Shown here: positions 1 through 8,296 of the stretch, one piece after another
Layout of the letters: each line of letters begins with the position of its first letter
Position numbering within the stretch: the first letter of the stretch is position 1
NCBI GenBank assembly: GCA_964634325.1
Contig: CAZWJF010000016.1
Span: 9,009 to 73,008 of the forward strand
Source of the DNA: JAJXWB01 sp964634325
GTDB taxonomy: Bacteria > Pseudomonadota > Alphaproteobacteria > Rhizobiales > Beijerinckiaceae
Reading direction: 5' to 3'
DNA: 64,000 bases
Notes under the pieces: generated by a model
What the model was told of the DNA's origin: nothing
The model's database searches: none
The model's input: the letters and a program-made list of their open reading frames with translations, nothing else
Position numbers and translations under genes: made by a program

Positions 1-190
1 GGAACAGCATCGCGCCCGCGAGCGGCTGCCCGGTGTTGACGTTGATCGTCACCGCCATCCACGCCGCCAGCGCGAGGATCGCGCCGGCCATATAGGCGCG
101 GATCACCGTGTCGCGAGTCGACATGAAGATCTTGGATTCGCCAGCGTCGACCATCTTGGTCGCAAATTCCGAAGGGGCCAGATAAGCCAT
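1..190 (-). CDS. Formate/nitrite transporter (FNT) family channel, 5' part only
   Basis: The N-terminal 63 residues of an integral membrane protein run off the left edge of the window. It begins MAYLAPSEFATKMVDAGESK, and the first membrane helix (about residues 30-50) follows, ending near a TGQPLAGA stretch. This matches the N-terminus of FocA/NirC-type pentameric channels, which move formate, nitrite or related small monovalent anions across the inner membrane. The ATG at 190 is preceded on the minus strand by a GGAG-like purine stretch. The substrate cannot be read from this fragment; in methylotrophs formate is a reasonable guess but only that. Confidence 0.8.
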   Translation of the reverse strand, partial: MAYLAPSEFATKMVDAGESKIFMSTRDTVIRAYMAGAILALAAWMAVTINVNTGQPLAGAMLF

Positions 191-453
191 ATGTCTCCGC
201 CTCTTGTTTGTCAGATCGGCGCGCGCGGCCGTGCGCTGCGCGCCCCTGCGACGACGTAGCAATCCCGGCGCCAATCTTGTGCAACGCACCATCGAGGCGC
301 CTGTTTTCGCGGCGATCCGGCCGAAATCATGAAAAATGCGTGAATTGCGCGCCAATTGGGCGCCTTAGGCTTGGGCGTGGGAGATCGATGCGACTGTCGC
401 GCGCGCATCAAACCAGGGCGCGGCGCCCTCGCGGCGGGCGCCCCGCCGGAAAA
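191..453. other. Intergenic region upstream of the FNT gene; no gene seen
   Basis: No convincing coding sequence. It lies between the stop of the LysR gene and the FNT start, both on the minus strand, so it should carry the FNT promoter. An inverted repeat (GCGCC, 5-base spacer, GGCGC) sits at 349-363 and could be an operator or a weak hairpin. No U-run terminator was seen. Confidence 0.4.
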
Positions 454-1446
454 TTAGCTGGACGGCGCCGTTGTTTTCACCACGCCCCCGACGGTCGTCG
501 CGACCGACAGCGGCGAAGGACAGGCCGACCATTGCATCGCCGCCGCCTCGGCTTTCGCCCAATCGCGGAACGCGCGAACGTTCGCGCGCTCCGCAAGCCG
601 CTTGGGACAAACGAAGCAATAGACGCGCCCTGAAGGCATTTTGAGATCGAATGGCGCCACGAGCCGGCCGGTGCGCAATTCGTCGTAGGCGAGGACGTCT
701 GACGCAAGCAGCACGCCCGCGCCTTCAACGGTGGCGTCGAGGGCATGGTCCGCGCTTGAGAAACGCAGGCCGCGCGACAGGTCGACGTCGTCGACGCCCG
801 CCCGCGCGAACCATTCGTCCCAGCCGATCACGCTCGTCCAGGTGGCGAGCGAATCGTCGTGGATCAGCGGCGCGCGGCGCAACGCCGCCGGCGTCTCGAA
901 GGGGCCGAGCCGCTCGATCAGTTTCGGGCTGCACACCGGCATGTAGGCCACCTCGAACAGTCGCTCGACGACCAATTCGGGATCGGAGGAGAAATCGACG
1001 GGGCGACTGCGCAAGGCGACATGGACGCCGTCCGTCCGAAAATTGGCGAGCGCGCCTGTCGTCGACACCCTCACGTCGACGTCGGGATGCGCGGCAGCGA
1101 AGCGGTAGAGCCGCGGGGCGAGCCACTTGGCAGTGAAGCCGGGCAGGGCGCTGACGACCAGCACGCGTTCGCGATCGGCCTCGCCAAGCGCCTCGACCGC
1201 TTCGCGCATGTGCAGGAAGGCCGTGCGCAGGCCGGGATAGAGACGAGCCCCGGCGCTCGTCAGCGCGATCGAGCGCACGCCGCGTTCGAACAGCGCCAGA
1301 CCCAACGACGCCTCGAGCCCGCGAATCTGATGGCTCAGCGCGCCTGGCGTTACGTTCAGCTCGTCCGCTGCTTTCGCCATGCTCAGGTGGCGCGCGGTCG
1401 CTTCGAAAGCGCGGAGCGCATTGAGCGGGGGCAGGGGTCTACTCAC
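454..1446 (-). CDS. LysR-family transcriptional regulator (GcvA-like)
   Basis: The 330-residue protein has an N-terminal winged HTH (about residues 6-65: PPLNALRAFEATARHLSMAK, then AADELNVTPGALSHQIRGLE) and a periplasmic-binding-like effector domain (about 90-295). The opening PPLNALRAFEA and VTPGALSHQIRGLE are typical of the GcvA/AmpR-like branch of LysR regulators. The start is a GTG at 1446. It is transcribed towards the FNT gene and divergently from a small hypothetical gene at 1515, so either could be a target. A short palindrome (GAGA-AAA-TCTC, 1447-1457) abuts the start and may be an autoregulatory site. The effector is unknown. Confidence 0.9.
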   Translation of the reverse strand: MSRPLPPLNALRAFEATARHLSMAKAADELNVTPGALSHQIRGLEASLGLALFERGVRSIALTSAGARLYPGLRTAFLHMREAVEALGEADRERVLVVSALPGFTAKWLAPRLYRFAAAHPDVDVRVSTTGALANFRTDGVHVALRSRPVDFSSDPELVVERLFEVAYMPVCSPKLIERLGPFETPAALRRAPLIHDDSLATWTSVIGWDEWFARAGVDDVDLSRGLRFSSADHALDATVEGAGVLLASDVLAYDELRTGRLVAPFDLKMPSGRVYCFVCPKRLAERANVRAFRDWAKAEAAAMQWSACPSPLSVATTVGGVVKTTAPSS

Positions 1447-1514
1447 GAGAAAATCTCAACTGTCGTCCGAAGCATTATCCTTTGTCGCCAGACATTTTAA
1501 GGCGGATTGTCGCA

Positions 1515-1829
1515 ATGGAAAGCGCCGCCGACGAACATTTCTCGTTCATCGCGGCGGAGTGTCAGGAGGCCGCCATGGCTTATGTCTGCGATACGCGCGA
1601 AATTCCTCTACCGACGGCGGGCGCGACGCCCGCCCACACGGATCTTCTGCTTCGCATCGCCCGGATTCCCGGACGGGTCGCCGGCTGGCTCGCCGCTTGG
1701 GGCGACGCCGCCGACGAGGCGGCGATCGGCCGCGACTTCTTCCTGCAGACGGGAGGCAAGCTCACCGACGGCATGGAGCGCGAACTGATGCGCCGCGTAA
1801 TGGCGTCCAACTGGAACGCCCGCGATTGA
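1515..1829 (+). CDS. Small hypothetical protein, divergent from the LysR gene
   Basis: Predicted 104-residue soluble protein with no signal peptide or membrane segment and no family I recognise. The ATG at 1515 is chosen because AAGGCGG lies about 9 bases upstream; a TTG at 1482 in the same frame is possible but has no ribosome-binding site. The mid-part contains an RIARIPGRVAGWLAAWGDAA segment and the C-terminus MERELMRRVMASNW. Divergent pairing with the LysR gene suggests regulation by it, which is inference. It ends 33 bases before the convergent phaC stop. Confidence 0.6.
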   Translation: MESAADEHFSFIAAECQEAAMAYVCDTREIPLPTAGATPAHTDLLLRIARIPGRVAGWLAAWGDAADEAAIGRDFFLQTGGKLTDGMERELMRRVMASNWNARD

Positions 1830-1862
1830 CGCGATTGGGAGCGTGGAGCCGACTGTTCCGGG

Positions 1863-3914
1863 TCAGCACCGCGCCTTCACATATTCGCCGGGCGCATCGC
1901 CGAGCACAGGGAGTTTCCCGCCGCCGGGTTCGCGCGCCGGAACCATTTCCGGCGCGTTGGCCTTCATCCATTCCAGCCAGTTCGGCCACCACGAGCCGGG
2001 GCGCTCGGTCGCGGCCTTCACCCAGTCCTCGAAAGCGCCCTCCGGCCTCGCCCCGGTCCAGTACTGGTATTTCGGCTTGTACGGCGGATTGACGACGCCC
2101 GCGATATGGCCGGACCCGGCCATCACGTAACGCACCGGCCCCCCGAACAATTTCGCGCCATTGAAAGCCGATTTCGCCGGCGCGATGTGGTCTTCCCGCG
2201 CCGCCAGGTCGTAAATCGGAATCGTAACCTTGCGCAGATCGAGCCTGACGCCGTCCACCATCATTTCGCCCTTCGCAAGGCTGTTCTTGAGGTAGCACTC
2301 GCGCAGATAGAAAGAATGATTGGCCTGCGTCATGCGCGTGGAGTCGGAATTCCACGTCAGGAGATCGAAGGCCATCGGCGCCTGGCCCTTGATGTAATTG
2401 TTGACCACGTAGGACCAGATCAGGTCGGTCGGCCTGAGCATGTTGAATGCGTTGGCCATCCGCGATCCGTCGAGATAGCCGGTCGAGGCCATGTCGGATT
2501 CGACGTTTCGGATCGTGGCGTCGTCGGTGAACACCTTGAGTTCGCCGGGATCGGTGAAGTCGACCTGCGTCGTGAAGAACGTCGTCGAGGCGATCCGGTC
2601 GTCGCCGATCGCGGCCATATAGGCGAGCGTCACCGCCATGAGCGTCCCGCCGACGCAATAGCCGATGGTCGAGACCTGCCGCTCGCCGGTGATCGTCTCG
2701 ATCGCCTCGAGCGCCTCGAATATCCCTTCGCGCATATAGGCGTCGAAGCCCTTGTTGCGATGACGGCTGTCCGGATTGACCCAGGAGATCACGAACACCG
2801 TCAATCCCTGGTCCACGCACCACTTGATGAAGCTCTTCTCGGGATTCAGATCGAGAATGTAGAACTTGTTGATCCAGGGCGGCGTGATCAGCAGCGGCCG
2901 CTTGTAGACCTTCTCGGTCGTCGGCGCGTATTGCAGAAGCTCGATCAGGTCGTTGCGCCAGACCACCTTGCCCGGCGTGATCGCCATGTTCTCGCCGAGG
3001 CGGAACTTGGTGGAATCGGATTGCCGCAGCCGCAGCACGCCCTTGCCGGCCTCGATGTCCTCGGCGAGCATGTGCAGCCCGCGGACCAGGTTTTCGCCTT
3101 CTTCCTTGAAGGTCGTCCGAAGCAGCTCGGGGTTCGTTCCGATGAAGTTCGACGGCGACAGCGCGCTCGCCGCCTGCCGCACATAGAATGAGGCTTTGGC
3201 GCGGGCGAGCGGATCGAGTTCGTCGTCGCGCGCGACGAGATCGTTCGCCCAGTCGACAGTCATCGCATAGGCCTGCCGGATGAAGTCGAACACCGGGCTC
3301 TCGCGCCATTGCGGATCGGAAAATCTCTTGTCGTGCGAATCGTAGGGCACCACCGGCTCGACCGTCTCGCCGGTCATGCGCCGCAGCGTCTTGCCCCAAA
3401 GGTCCACGAATTTCGAACTGATGGCGGCTTGCGCCTCGAGCGTCCGCGCCGGATCCTTCAGCCAGTATTCGGCGACCTTGCCGAGCGAGCGAATGGCGTC
3501 GGCGATTTCATTGGTCGCGTTGTTCGGGTTCTCGCCCGATTCGAGAGGCCGCATATACGCGGCCATCACGCGCGATCCTTCCTCGATCATCCGGGTGGCG
3601 TTCTGCGCGAGACGTTCGAAATTCGGAATGGTCGCAGCGATCGGTTCGCCGCCCGCCGGTTGCGGGCTGGCCGGCGCAGGCGCCGCCGCCGGTTTGGGCT
3701 TGGGGGTTTCGCTGGGCTGCGCCTTGGCCGCCGTCAACGCTTCGATGATTTCGGCGTGCGCCGCCGCCGCCGGGGTCATCTCGGCGTCGTCGGAAACCTT
3801 CTTCGGCCTCGCTTTAGCGGGCGCGCCGCCGACCGTCCCGGCCTTGCGCGCGACGCCCGCCCGTGCGGCGCGCGTCTTCCTTTCCGCGCCTTCCGCACCC
3901 TTGGTCTGCGCCAT
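1863..3914 (-). CDS. phaC: Class I poly(3-hydroxyalkanoate) synthase
   Basis: Polymerises (R)-3-hydroxyacyl-CoA into PHA/PHB granules in the cytoplasm. The 683-residue protein carries the PhaC N-terminal domain (about 130-300) followed by the alpha/beta-hydrolase fold. The synthase lipase-like box GYCVGG places the nucleophile at Cys420; the catalytic Asp is in YDLAAREDHIAP and the His in AGSGHIAGVVNPP. It is longer than usual class I enzymes (about 590) because of an Ala/Pro/Lys-rich low-complexity N-terminal extension of roughly 90 residues, which may bind phasin, DNA or the granule surface. phaA/phaB are not adjacent, as is common in Rhizobiales. Identification is secure. Confidence 0.97.
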   Translation of the reverse strand: MAQTKGAEGAERKTRAARAGVARKAGTVGGAPAKARPKKVSDDAEMTPAAAAHAEIIEALTAAKAQPSETPKPKPAAAPAPASPQPAGGEPIAATIPNFERLAQNATRMIEEGSRVMAAYMRPLESGENPNNATNEIADAIRSLGKVAEYWLKDPARTLEAQAAISSKFVDLWGKTLRRMTGETVEPVVPYDSHDKRFSDPQWRESPVFDFIRQAYAMTVDWANDLVARDDELDPLARAKASFYVRQAASALSPSNFIGTNPELLRTTFKEEGENLVRGLHMLAEDIEAGKGVLRLRQSDSTKFRLGENMAITPGKVVWRNDLIELLQYAPTTEKVYKRPLLITPPWINKFYILDLNPEKSFIKWCVDQGLTVFVISWVNPDSRHRNKGFDAYMREGIFEALEAIETITGERQVSTIGYCVGGTLMAVTLAYMAAIGDDRIASTTFFTTQVDFTDPGELKVFTDDATIRNVESDMASTGYLDGSRMANAFNMLRPTDLIWSYVVNNYIKGQAPMAFDLLTWNSDSTRMTQANHSFYLRECYLKNSLAKGEMMVDGVRLDLRKVTIPIYDLAAREDHIAPAKSAFNGAKLFGGPVRYVMAGSGHIAGVVNPPYKPKYQYWTGARPEGAFEDWVKAATERPGSWWPNWLEWMKANAPEMVPAREPGGGKLPVLGDAPGEYVKARC

Positions 3915-4044
3915 TTATTCCTCCCGTTCGAATCCCGTGAGGGATTGGTCGCGCCAATCCCGTTTCAGACATAATATGGGTTTATTCACGCAACAGCGTA
4001 ATGATCAAATCGGTGTAGAACGACAAATTCGAGACAAGCGCAGC

Positions 4045-4446
4045 ATGTCGGATCGCTCGCAGACGAGCCCCCTCGGGTTGAATTTCGCTCGCACGGCGCA
4101 GGCCGCGGCGATCGTTTTCGTTTGCGCTCTCGGCCCGGTTCACGCCCAGGAAGCCAGGGTCGGGGACGATCCGGTCACGAACATGCTGAAATGGCGTCCG
4201 ACCGCGCCGCCCAAAGACATGCCGGACTTCGTCAGGAACAGCCGCGCGCCCGACGGCCAGATGAATTTCACGCCGCTGACCGGCCAGGAGCCCTCGCGGC
4301 CCAAGCGTATGACGCCGGACGAACTCGCCGGCAGCCTGAAGAAATTCGACGCAGCCGCGGCCGCGAACCGGGCCAAGGCGGCGCGAGCTTTCGGCGCCGC
4401 TAGACCCGCCGCGCGCCGTCCGGCGAAGCGCGCAGCGGCGAATTAG
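4045..4446 (+). CDS. Hypothetical secreted protein, divergent from phaC
   Basis: A 133-residue protein with an N-terminal signal-peptide-like segment (hydrophobic AAAIVFVCALGPVHA, cleavage predicted before QEARV near residue 35). The mature part is Pro/Arg-rich, includes MLKWRPTAPPKDMPDFVRNS and a C-terminus rich in Ala/Arg/Lys (AARPAARRPAKRAAAN). I do not recognise the family. An in-frame ATG at 3976 would add 23 residues but bury the signal peptide, so 4045 is preferred. The 130-base divergent gap with phaC is AT-rich and probably holds both promoters. Function unknown; its neighbour does not prove a PHA role. Confidence 0.6.
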   Translation: MSDRSQTSPLGLNFARTAQAAAIVFVCALGPVHAQEARVGDDPVTNMLKWRPTAPPKDMPDFVRNSRAPDGQMNFTPLTGQEPSRPKRMTPDELAGSLKKFDAAAAANRAKAARAFGAARPAARRPAKRAAAN

Positions 4447-4550
4447 CCGGGCTCCACGGCGATTTGGCAATTCAAACCGCCGCGATTTCGCACTAAACAT
4501 CGCTTTGCGCCGCCCCGCGGCGAGCGCTTCAAGAAGAGAGCCAGAAAGAA

Positions 4551-5777
4551 ATGTCGGACTTCTATCGCGTCAAGCGTCTGCCGCCTTACGTCTTCGAGCA
4601 GGTCAACCGGCTTAAGGCGCAGGCTCGCAACGCCGGGGCCGACATCATCGACCTCGGCATGGGCAACCCGGATCTGCCGGCGCCCAAGCATGTCGTCGAC
4701 AAGCTGATCGAGACGGCCGGCAAGCCGCGCACCGACCGCTATTCCGCCTCGAAGGGCATTGCGGGCCTTCGTCGCGCCCAGGCGGCCTATTACGAGCGGC
4801 GCTTCGGCGTGAAGCTGAACCCGGATACGCAGGTCGTGGCCACGCTCGGCTCCAAGGAAGGCTTCGCCAATATGGCGCAGGCGATCACCGCGCCGGGCGA
4901 CGTCGTTCTGGTGCCCAATCCCTCGTATCCGATCCACGCCTTCGGCTTCCTGATGGCCGGCGGCGTGATCCGCTCCGTGCCGGCGGAGCCTACGCCGGAA
5001 TACTTCGTCGCGCTCGAGCGCGCGATCATGCACTCCATCCCGAAGCCGATCGCGGTGGTCGTCTGCTATCCCTCGAACCCGACGGCGATGGTCGCCTCGC
5101 TCGACTTCTACAAGGATCTCGTCGCGTTCGCTAAGAAGCACGACATCTTCATCCTGTCCGATCTCGCCTATTCGGAAGTCTATTTCGACGGCAATCCGCC
5201 GCCGTCGGTGCTGCAGGTGCCCGGCGCCTTCGAATGCACCGTCGAGTTCACCTCGATGTCGAAGACCTATTCGATGGCCGGGTGGCGCATGGGCTTTGCG
5301 GTCGGCAACGAGCGGCTGCTGGCCGCGCTCGGCCGCGTGAAGTCATACCTCGATTACGGCGCCTTCACGCCGATTCAGGTCGCGGCTGCGGCGGCGCTCA
5401 ACGGCCCCGACGATTGCATCAAGGAGATGCGGGCGACCTACAAGAAGCGCCGCGACGTCATGGTCGAGAGTTTCGCGCAGGCCGGCTGGCCGATCCCTGC
5501 GCCGGCGGCGTCGATGTTCGCGTGGGTGCCGATCCCCGAGCAGTTCAAGAATCTCGGCTCGCTCGAATTTTCGAAACTGTTGATCGAGAAGGCTGACGTC
5601 GCGGTCGCGCCGGGCATCGGCTTCGGCGAGCACGGCGACGATTACCTGCGTCTGGCGCTCGTCGAAAACGAGCAGCGCATCCGTCAGGCGGCGCGCAATC
5701 TGCGCAAGTTCTTCGAGAGCGCCGACCGCCTGCACAATGTCGTGCCCATGAAGTCCGGATTGCAGGCGACGGGCTGA
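4551..5777 (+). CDS. Class I/II PLP-dependent aminotransferase (AlaC / LL-DAP aminotransferase-like)
   Basis: The 408-residue fold-type I aminotransferase shows the expected landmarks: DLGMGNPDLPAPKHV near the N-terminus, the substrate/PLP motif VCYPSNPTAMV, the SDLAYSEVYFDG segment containing the PLP-ring Asp/Tyr, and the Schiff-base lysine in TSMSKTYSMAGWRMGF. The family includes glutamate-pyruvate aminotransferase AlaC and dap aminotransferase-like enzymes, so the role is amino-acid (probably alanine) metabolism. In many Rhizobiales this gene precedes homoserine dehydrogenase, but here it ends at a strong terminator. A purine-rich AGAAGAGAG stretch ahead of the ATG serves as ribosome-binding site. 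Confidence 0.9.
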   Translation: MSDFYRVKRLPPYVFEQVNRLKAQARNAGADIIDLGMGNPDLPAPKHVVDKLIETAGKPRTDRYSASKGIAGLRRAQAAYYERRFGVKLNPDTQVVATLGSKEGFANMAQAITAPGDVVLVPNPSYPIHAFGFLMAGGVIRSVPAEPTPEYFVALERAIMHSIPKPIAVVVCYPSNPTAMVASLDFYKDLVAFAKKHDIFILSDLAYSEVYFDGNPPPSVLQVPGAFECTVEFTSMSKTYSMAGWRMGFAVGNERLLAALGRVKSYLDYGAFTPIQVAAAAALNGPDDCIKEMRATYKKRRDVMVESFAQAGWPIPAPAASMFAWVPIPEQFKNLGSLEFSKLLIEKADVAVAPGIGFGEHGDDYLRLALVENEQRIRQAARNLRKFFESADRLHNVVPMKSGLQATG

Positions 5778-5832
5778 GGCCTGCTGCAACCTGACAGGAG
5801 ACGGGGCGCGGCCCTCGGCTCCAAAAGAACAG

Positions 5833-5864
5833 GCGGCCGGCCGACAGCCGGCCGCTTTTCTTTT
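5833..5864 (+). terminator. Rho-independent terminator after the aminotransferase gene
   Basis: A perfect 9-bp GC stem (GCGGCCGGC / GCCGGCCGC, loop CGACA) at 5833-5855 is followed by TTTTCTTTT. It sits between convergent genes. In the other direction the stem is followed by TGTTCTTTT on the minus strand, so it probably terminates the fecR-like transcript too. Confidence 0.9.
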
Positions 5865-5865
5865 G

Positions 5866-6693
5866 CTACGGCCGATACGAGCCCGGATAGCTGCTGGTTT
5901 CCTCTCGCCCGAGCGGCGACCGCGTCAACGTCTGACCGCGGACCAGATCGTCGCGCACGCCCGGCAAATCGTAATTGAGCGGCTGACCCGAAAGACGCGG
6001 CGAGCCGACGCCGAACCGCGCCGCATCGGTATTGTTCGGCAGGTGCCGCGCTCCGCCCGTCTGCCCGTTGCCGCTGGTGAGGCTCGCCATGAATGCGGCC
6101 AGCGTCGCAGGATCGACGCGCTGCGGCGGCGTCGGCGCTCCGCCGGGGGGTATCACCGTCTCGAAGCCCGAGCGGTTCAGGCCGACCACGCCGCCGGGCG
6201 TTTGAACCATGGCCGACCCGAAGTGAAGAATGATGTGCAGCGCGCCCGACTGGTCGTTGCCCATCGTCACGACGCCGCCGCGCACGCCGATCGTCGCAGA
6301 CGGCGTGCGGATGGTCGCGCCCGTGTCGTGGCTGACCTTGCCGCCCACGAAGCGCAGAACGCCGCGCGTCAACGTCGTCGTCATCTCGCCTGCGCCGGAG
6401 GCCGGATCGAACACGAACTTGTCGATCACGACCGTCGAATTCCGGCCGATGTTGAGCGCGGACCGATCCGTGAAGGCGATCTGCGCCGAGCCGTTGGCGT
6501 CCGTCTGCACCATCTCGCGCTGCACGACGCCAGCGCCGAGCGTCAGCTTGCGCTTGGAGCCGCCAGGCGGCTGGCTGCTGGCGTCCTGATTGACCGCGCC
6601 GACATTGCCCACGGTCTGCGTCTGACCCGCCGTCGCACACAGCGCGACGCCGCAGGCGAGCAGCCATGGGAGCGCGGAGGAACGAAACGTCAT
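5866..6693 (-). CDS. FecR-domain periplasmic protein
   Basis: A 275-residue protein with an N-terminal signal peptide (about residues 1-25, ending TAGQTQT). It contains a FecR-like domain (about 45-165) with the characteristic GSAQIAFTDRSALNIGRNS, TTLTRGVLRFVGGK and SATIGVRGGVV segments. FecR domains outside TonB signalling form beta-rich periplasmic proteins, often beside TPR or barrel proteins. The C-terminal 100 residues are Pro/Gly/Thr-rich and probably disordered. It lies only 10 bases after the TPR-barrel gene on the same strand, so the two are most likely co-transcribed and act together at the outer membrane. No anti-sigma/TonB partner is nearby. Confidence 0.85.
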   Translation of the reverse strand: MTFRSSALPWLLACGVALCATAGQTQTVGNVGAVNQDASSQPPGGSKRKLTLGAGVVQREMVQTDANGSAQIAFTDRSALNIGRNSTVVIDKFVFDPASGAGEMTTTLTRGVLRFVGGKVSHDTGATIRTPSATIGVRGGVVTMGNDQSGALHIILHFGSAMVQTPGGVVGLNRSGFETVIPPGGAPTPPQRVDPATLAAFMASLTSGNGQTGGARHLPNNTDAARFGVGSPRLSGQPLNYDLPGVRDDLVRGQTLTRSPLGREETSSYPGSYRP

Positions 6694-6703
6694 GTCGACC
6701 TCC

Positions 6704-7954
6704 TCAGAACCGCAGCGTCGGACCGACCAGCGCGGACCAGGCGCTGGAGCGGTAATTCGGCAGGCTCGAATTGTTTCGCGTGTACTGGATGAGCGCCGCG
6801 ACGCCGAACATCTGGCTGATCGGCATGTCGAGCTGCGCGCCCACGCGCCATTGGCGATCCACGCGCGTCACGAGCGAGTCGACGAAGACGTCGGGCGCGC
6901 CGAACCGGATCTCCGCGTATCGCACGAACGGCGACGCCGACCAGCGCCAGCCGATGCTGGACCACGGGGCGTCGAATTCGTAGCGGGCGGACGCCTCGAG
7001 CCCGAAACGTCGCGACGTCAGCGCCGAAGTGAAGGACGAATTGCGGCCCCACAGCATCTTGCCGTCGAAGGTCAGCCTGCCGGTCGCCGCCCAGCGCGCC
7101 GCAAGGCTCGCGGTCCATTGCGACCCCGTGTTCTGCACGGAAGCGACTTCGAGCAGCGGGCTGGTCGCGGCGATGTTCAGCTTTCGCCATTCCATGCCGG
7201 GCTCGACCGAGACATAGGCGCCGATCGGAACATTGACGCTGACGCCGCCGCCGACGCTCGATCCAAGCCGTCCCAGCGCCATCGCGCCGTAGGATGCGAT
7301 GACGTAGGGGTGGACCGTCGCGCCGGGCAGGGCGTCCGGCGCCAGCGCCAGACGGGGGCCCGTCGAAGCCTCGAACAGGATCGAACTCAGCGATCCCTGT
7401 CCGAACTGCGCCGATCCGATTCCGCTGAACTTCGTCTCCCACGAATCGCCACGCTGGTTGCCGAAATCGTAGATGTGACGGATTTCGCCGAGCGCGACGG
7501 CGCTGGCGCCGCCTCTGGCGTAATACGGGCCGGGATTGGGGATGTCCGCGCCGAAGGACCGGATGAAGCCGGACGGCGAGCCCGGCACATTCGAGTTGTA
7601 CCCGAGGCCGAGTTGCAACACGCCGTAGATCCGGCTCGGCTGCATCTCCTTGCGGGCGGCCGCCATCGTCACATCGATGCGTTCGCGAATGTCCGGCTCC
7701 AGTCCAGGGGTCGCCAGCGCCTCCTCGAAATAGCGCACGGCCATCTCGTACGACTTCAGCCGGAAATACAGCGACCCGAGCTCGTATTTGGCCCGCGAGA
7801 GATTCGGATTGAAAAACAGAATGCGCTCGAGCGCGACGATCGCCGCCTCGTAGTCGCGCGCCGCGACGGCGGCCTTGGCGTAGGAAAAATTCGCGTCGTA
7901 GTCGGTCGGCTTGGCCAACAGCGCCGGCAGCAGTTGCGCCTGCTCCGTGGACAT
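6704..7954 (-). CDS. TPR plus outer-membrane beta-barrel protein (Slam-like), body without its signal peptide
   Basis: 416 residues from the first ATG after an in-frame stop. Residues about 15-110 form TPR-like helices (NFSYAKAAVAARDYEAAIVA, RAKYELGSLYFRLKSYEMAV). From about 115 the sequence is a beta-barrel, beginning LGLGYNSNVPGSPS and ending LVGPTLRF with the C-terminal Phe recognised by the BAM complex. TPR followed by a barrel is the arrangement of Slam (surface lipoprotein assembly modulator, DUF560-type) proteins. As annotated from 7954 it has no signal peptide and could not reach the outer membrane; an excellent one lies directly upstream in frame but is cut off by a TAA at 7958-7960. 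Either a nonsense mutation, a base error, or readthrough/reinitiation. Confidence 0.8.
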   Translation of the reverse strand: MSTEQAQLLPALLAKPTDYDANFSYAKAAVAARDYEAAIVALERILFFNPNLSRAKYELGSLYFRLKSYEMAVRYFEEALATPGLEPDIRERIDVTMAAARKEMQPSRIYGVLQLGLGYNSNVPGSPSGFIRSFGADIPNPGPYYARGGASAVALGEIRHIYDFGNQRGDSWETKFSGIGSAQFGQGSLSSILFEASTGPRLALAPDALPGATVHPYVIASYGAMALGRLGSSVGGGVSVNVPIGAYVSVEPGMEWRKLNIAATSPLLEVASVQNTGSQWTASLAARWAATGRLTFDGKMLWGRNSSFTSALTSRRFGLEASARYEFDAPWSSIGWRWSASPFVRYAEIRFGAPDVFVDSLVTRVDRQWRVGAQLDMPISQMFGVAALIQYTRNNSSLPNYRSSAWSALVGPTLRF

Positions 7955-7957
7955 CGT

Positions 7958-8071
7958 TTACGCGCTTGCCCCGCCGACGCCGGCGCATAGAACGGCCAAC
8001 CCAAGCACGGCCGGCGCAGCGGCGCGCGCCGCGCGCTCGAGCAGCCCGCTCTCGATAAAGACGCCCGACAT
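7958..8071 (-). CDS. Detached signal-peptide ORF of the TPR-barrel gene
   Basis: Starting at the ATG at 8071, 37 codons encode a textbook Sec signal peptide: charged n-region, hydrophobic core APAVLGLAVLCAG and an AXA-type end GGASA, immediately followed by TAA. The frame is the same as that of the TPR-barrel gene, whose ATG (7954) comes one codon (ACG) after the stop. The ORF makes no sense alone. It is best read as the original N-terminus of the barrel protein, separated by one stop codon. Restoring the TAA to a sense codon would give one 455-residue secreted protein. Confidence 0.6.
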   Translation of the reverse strand: MSGVFIESGLLERAARAAAPAVLGLAVLCAGVGGASA

Positions 8072-8296
8072 TTCAACCCCCAAGGCCGGCGCCCGGTGGG
8101 GCGCAGACGACCATGCGTCTAGTCTAGCGATTTCCGGTCTCTACCGGATCGCGGAATTCGGCGTGGCGCGGAAGATTTCGCGCCCTCTGTGGCATGTGCG
8201 ACACAAACGCCGTTTGCGTAGGCGCCAGAACGCACATCGCGCACTCTCGCTGTTTCTCAGGCGCGCTACAATCTGCCGAATCTGTCGGATACGTCC

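Noticed and set aside
1762..3399. A 545-codon minus-strand frame alongside phaC
   Set aside because: Out-of-frame shadow of phaC; GC-rich codon bias keeps stops rare. Arg-rich with no domain.
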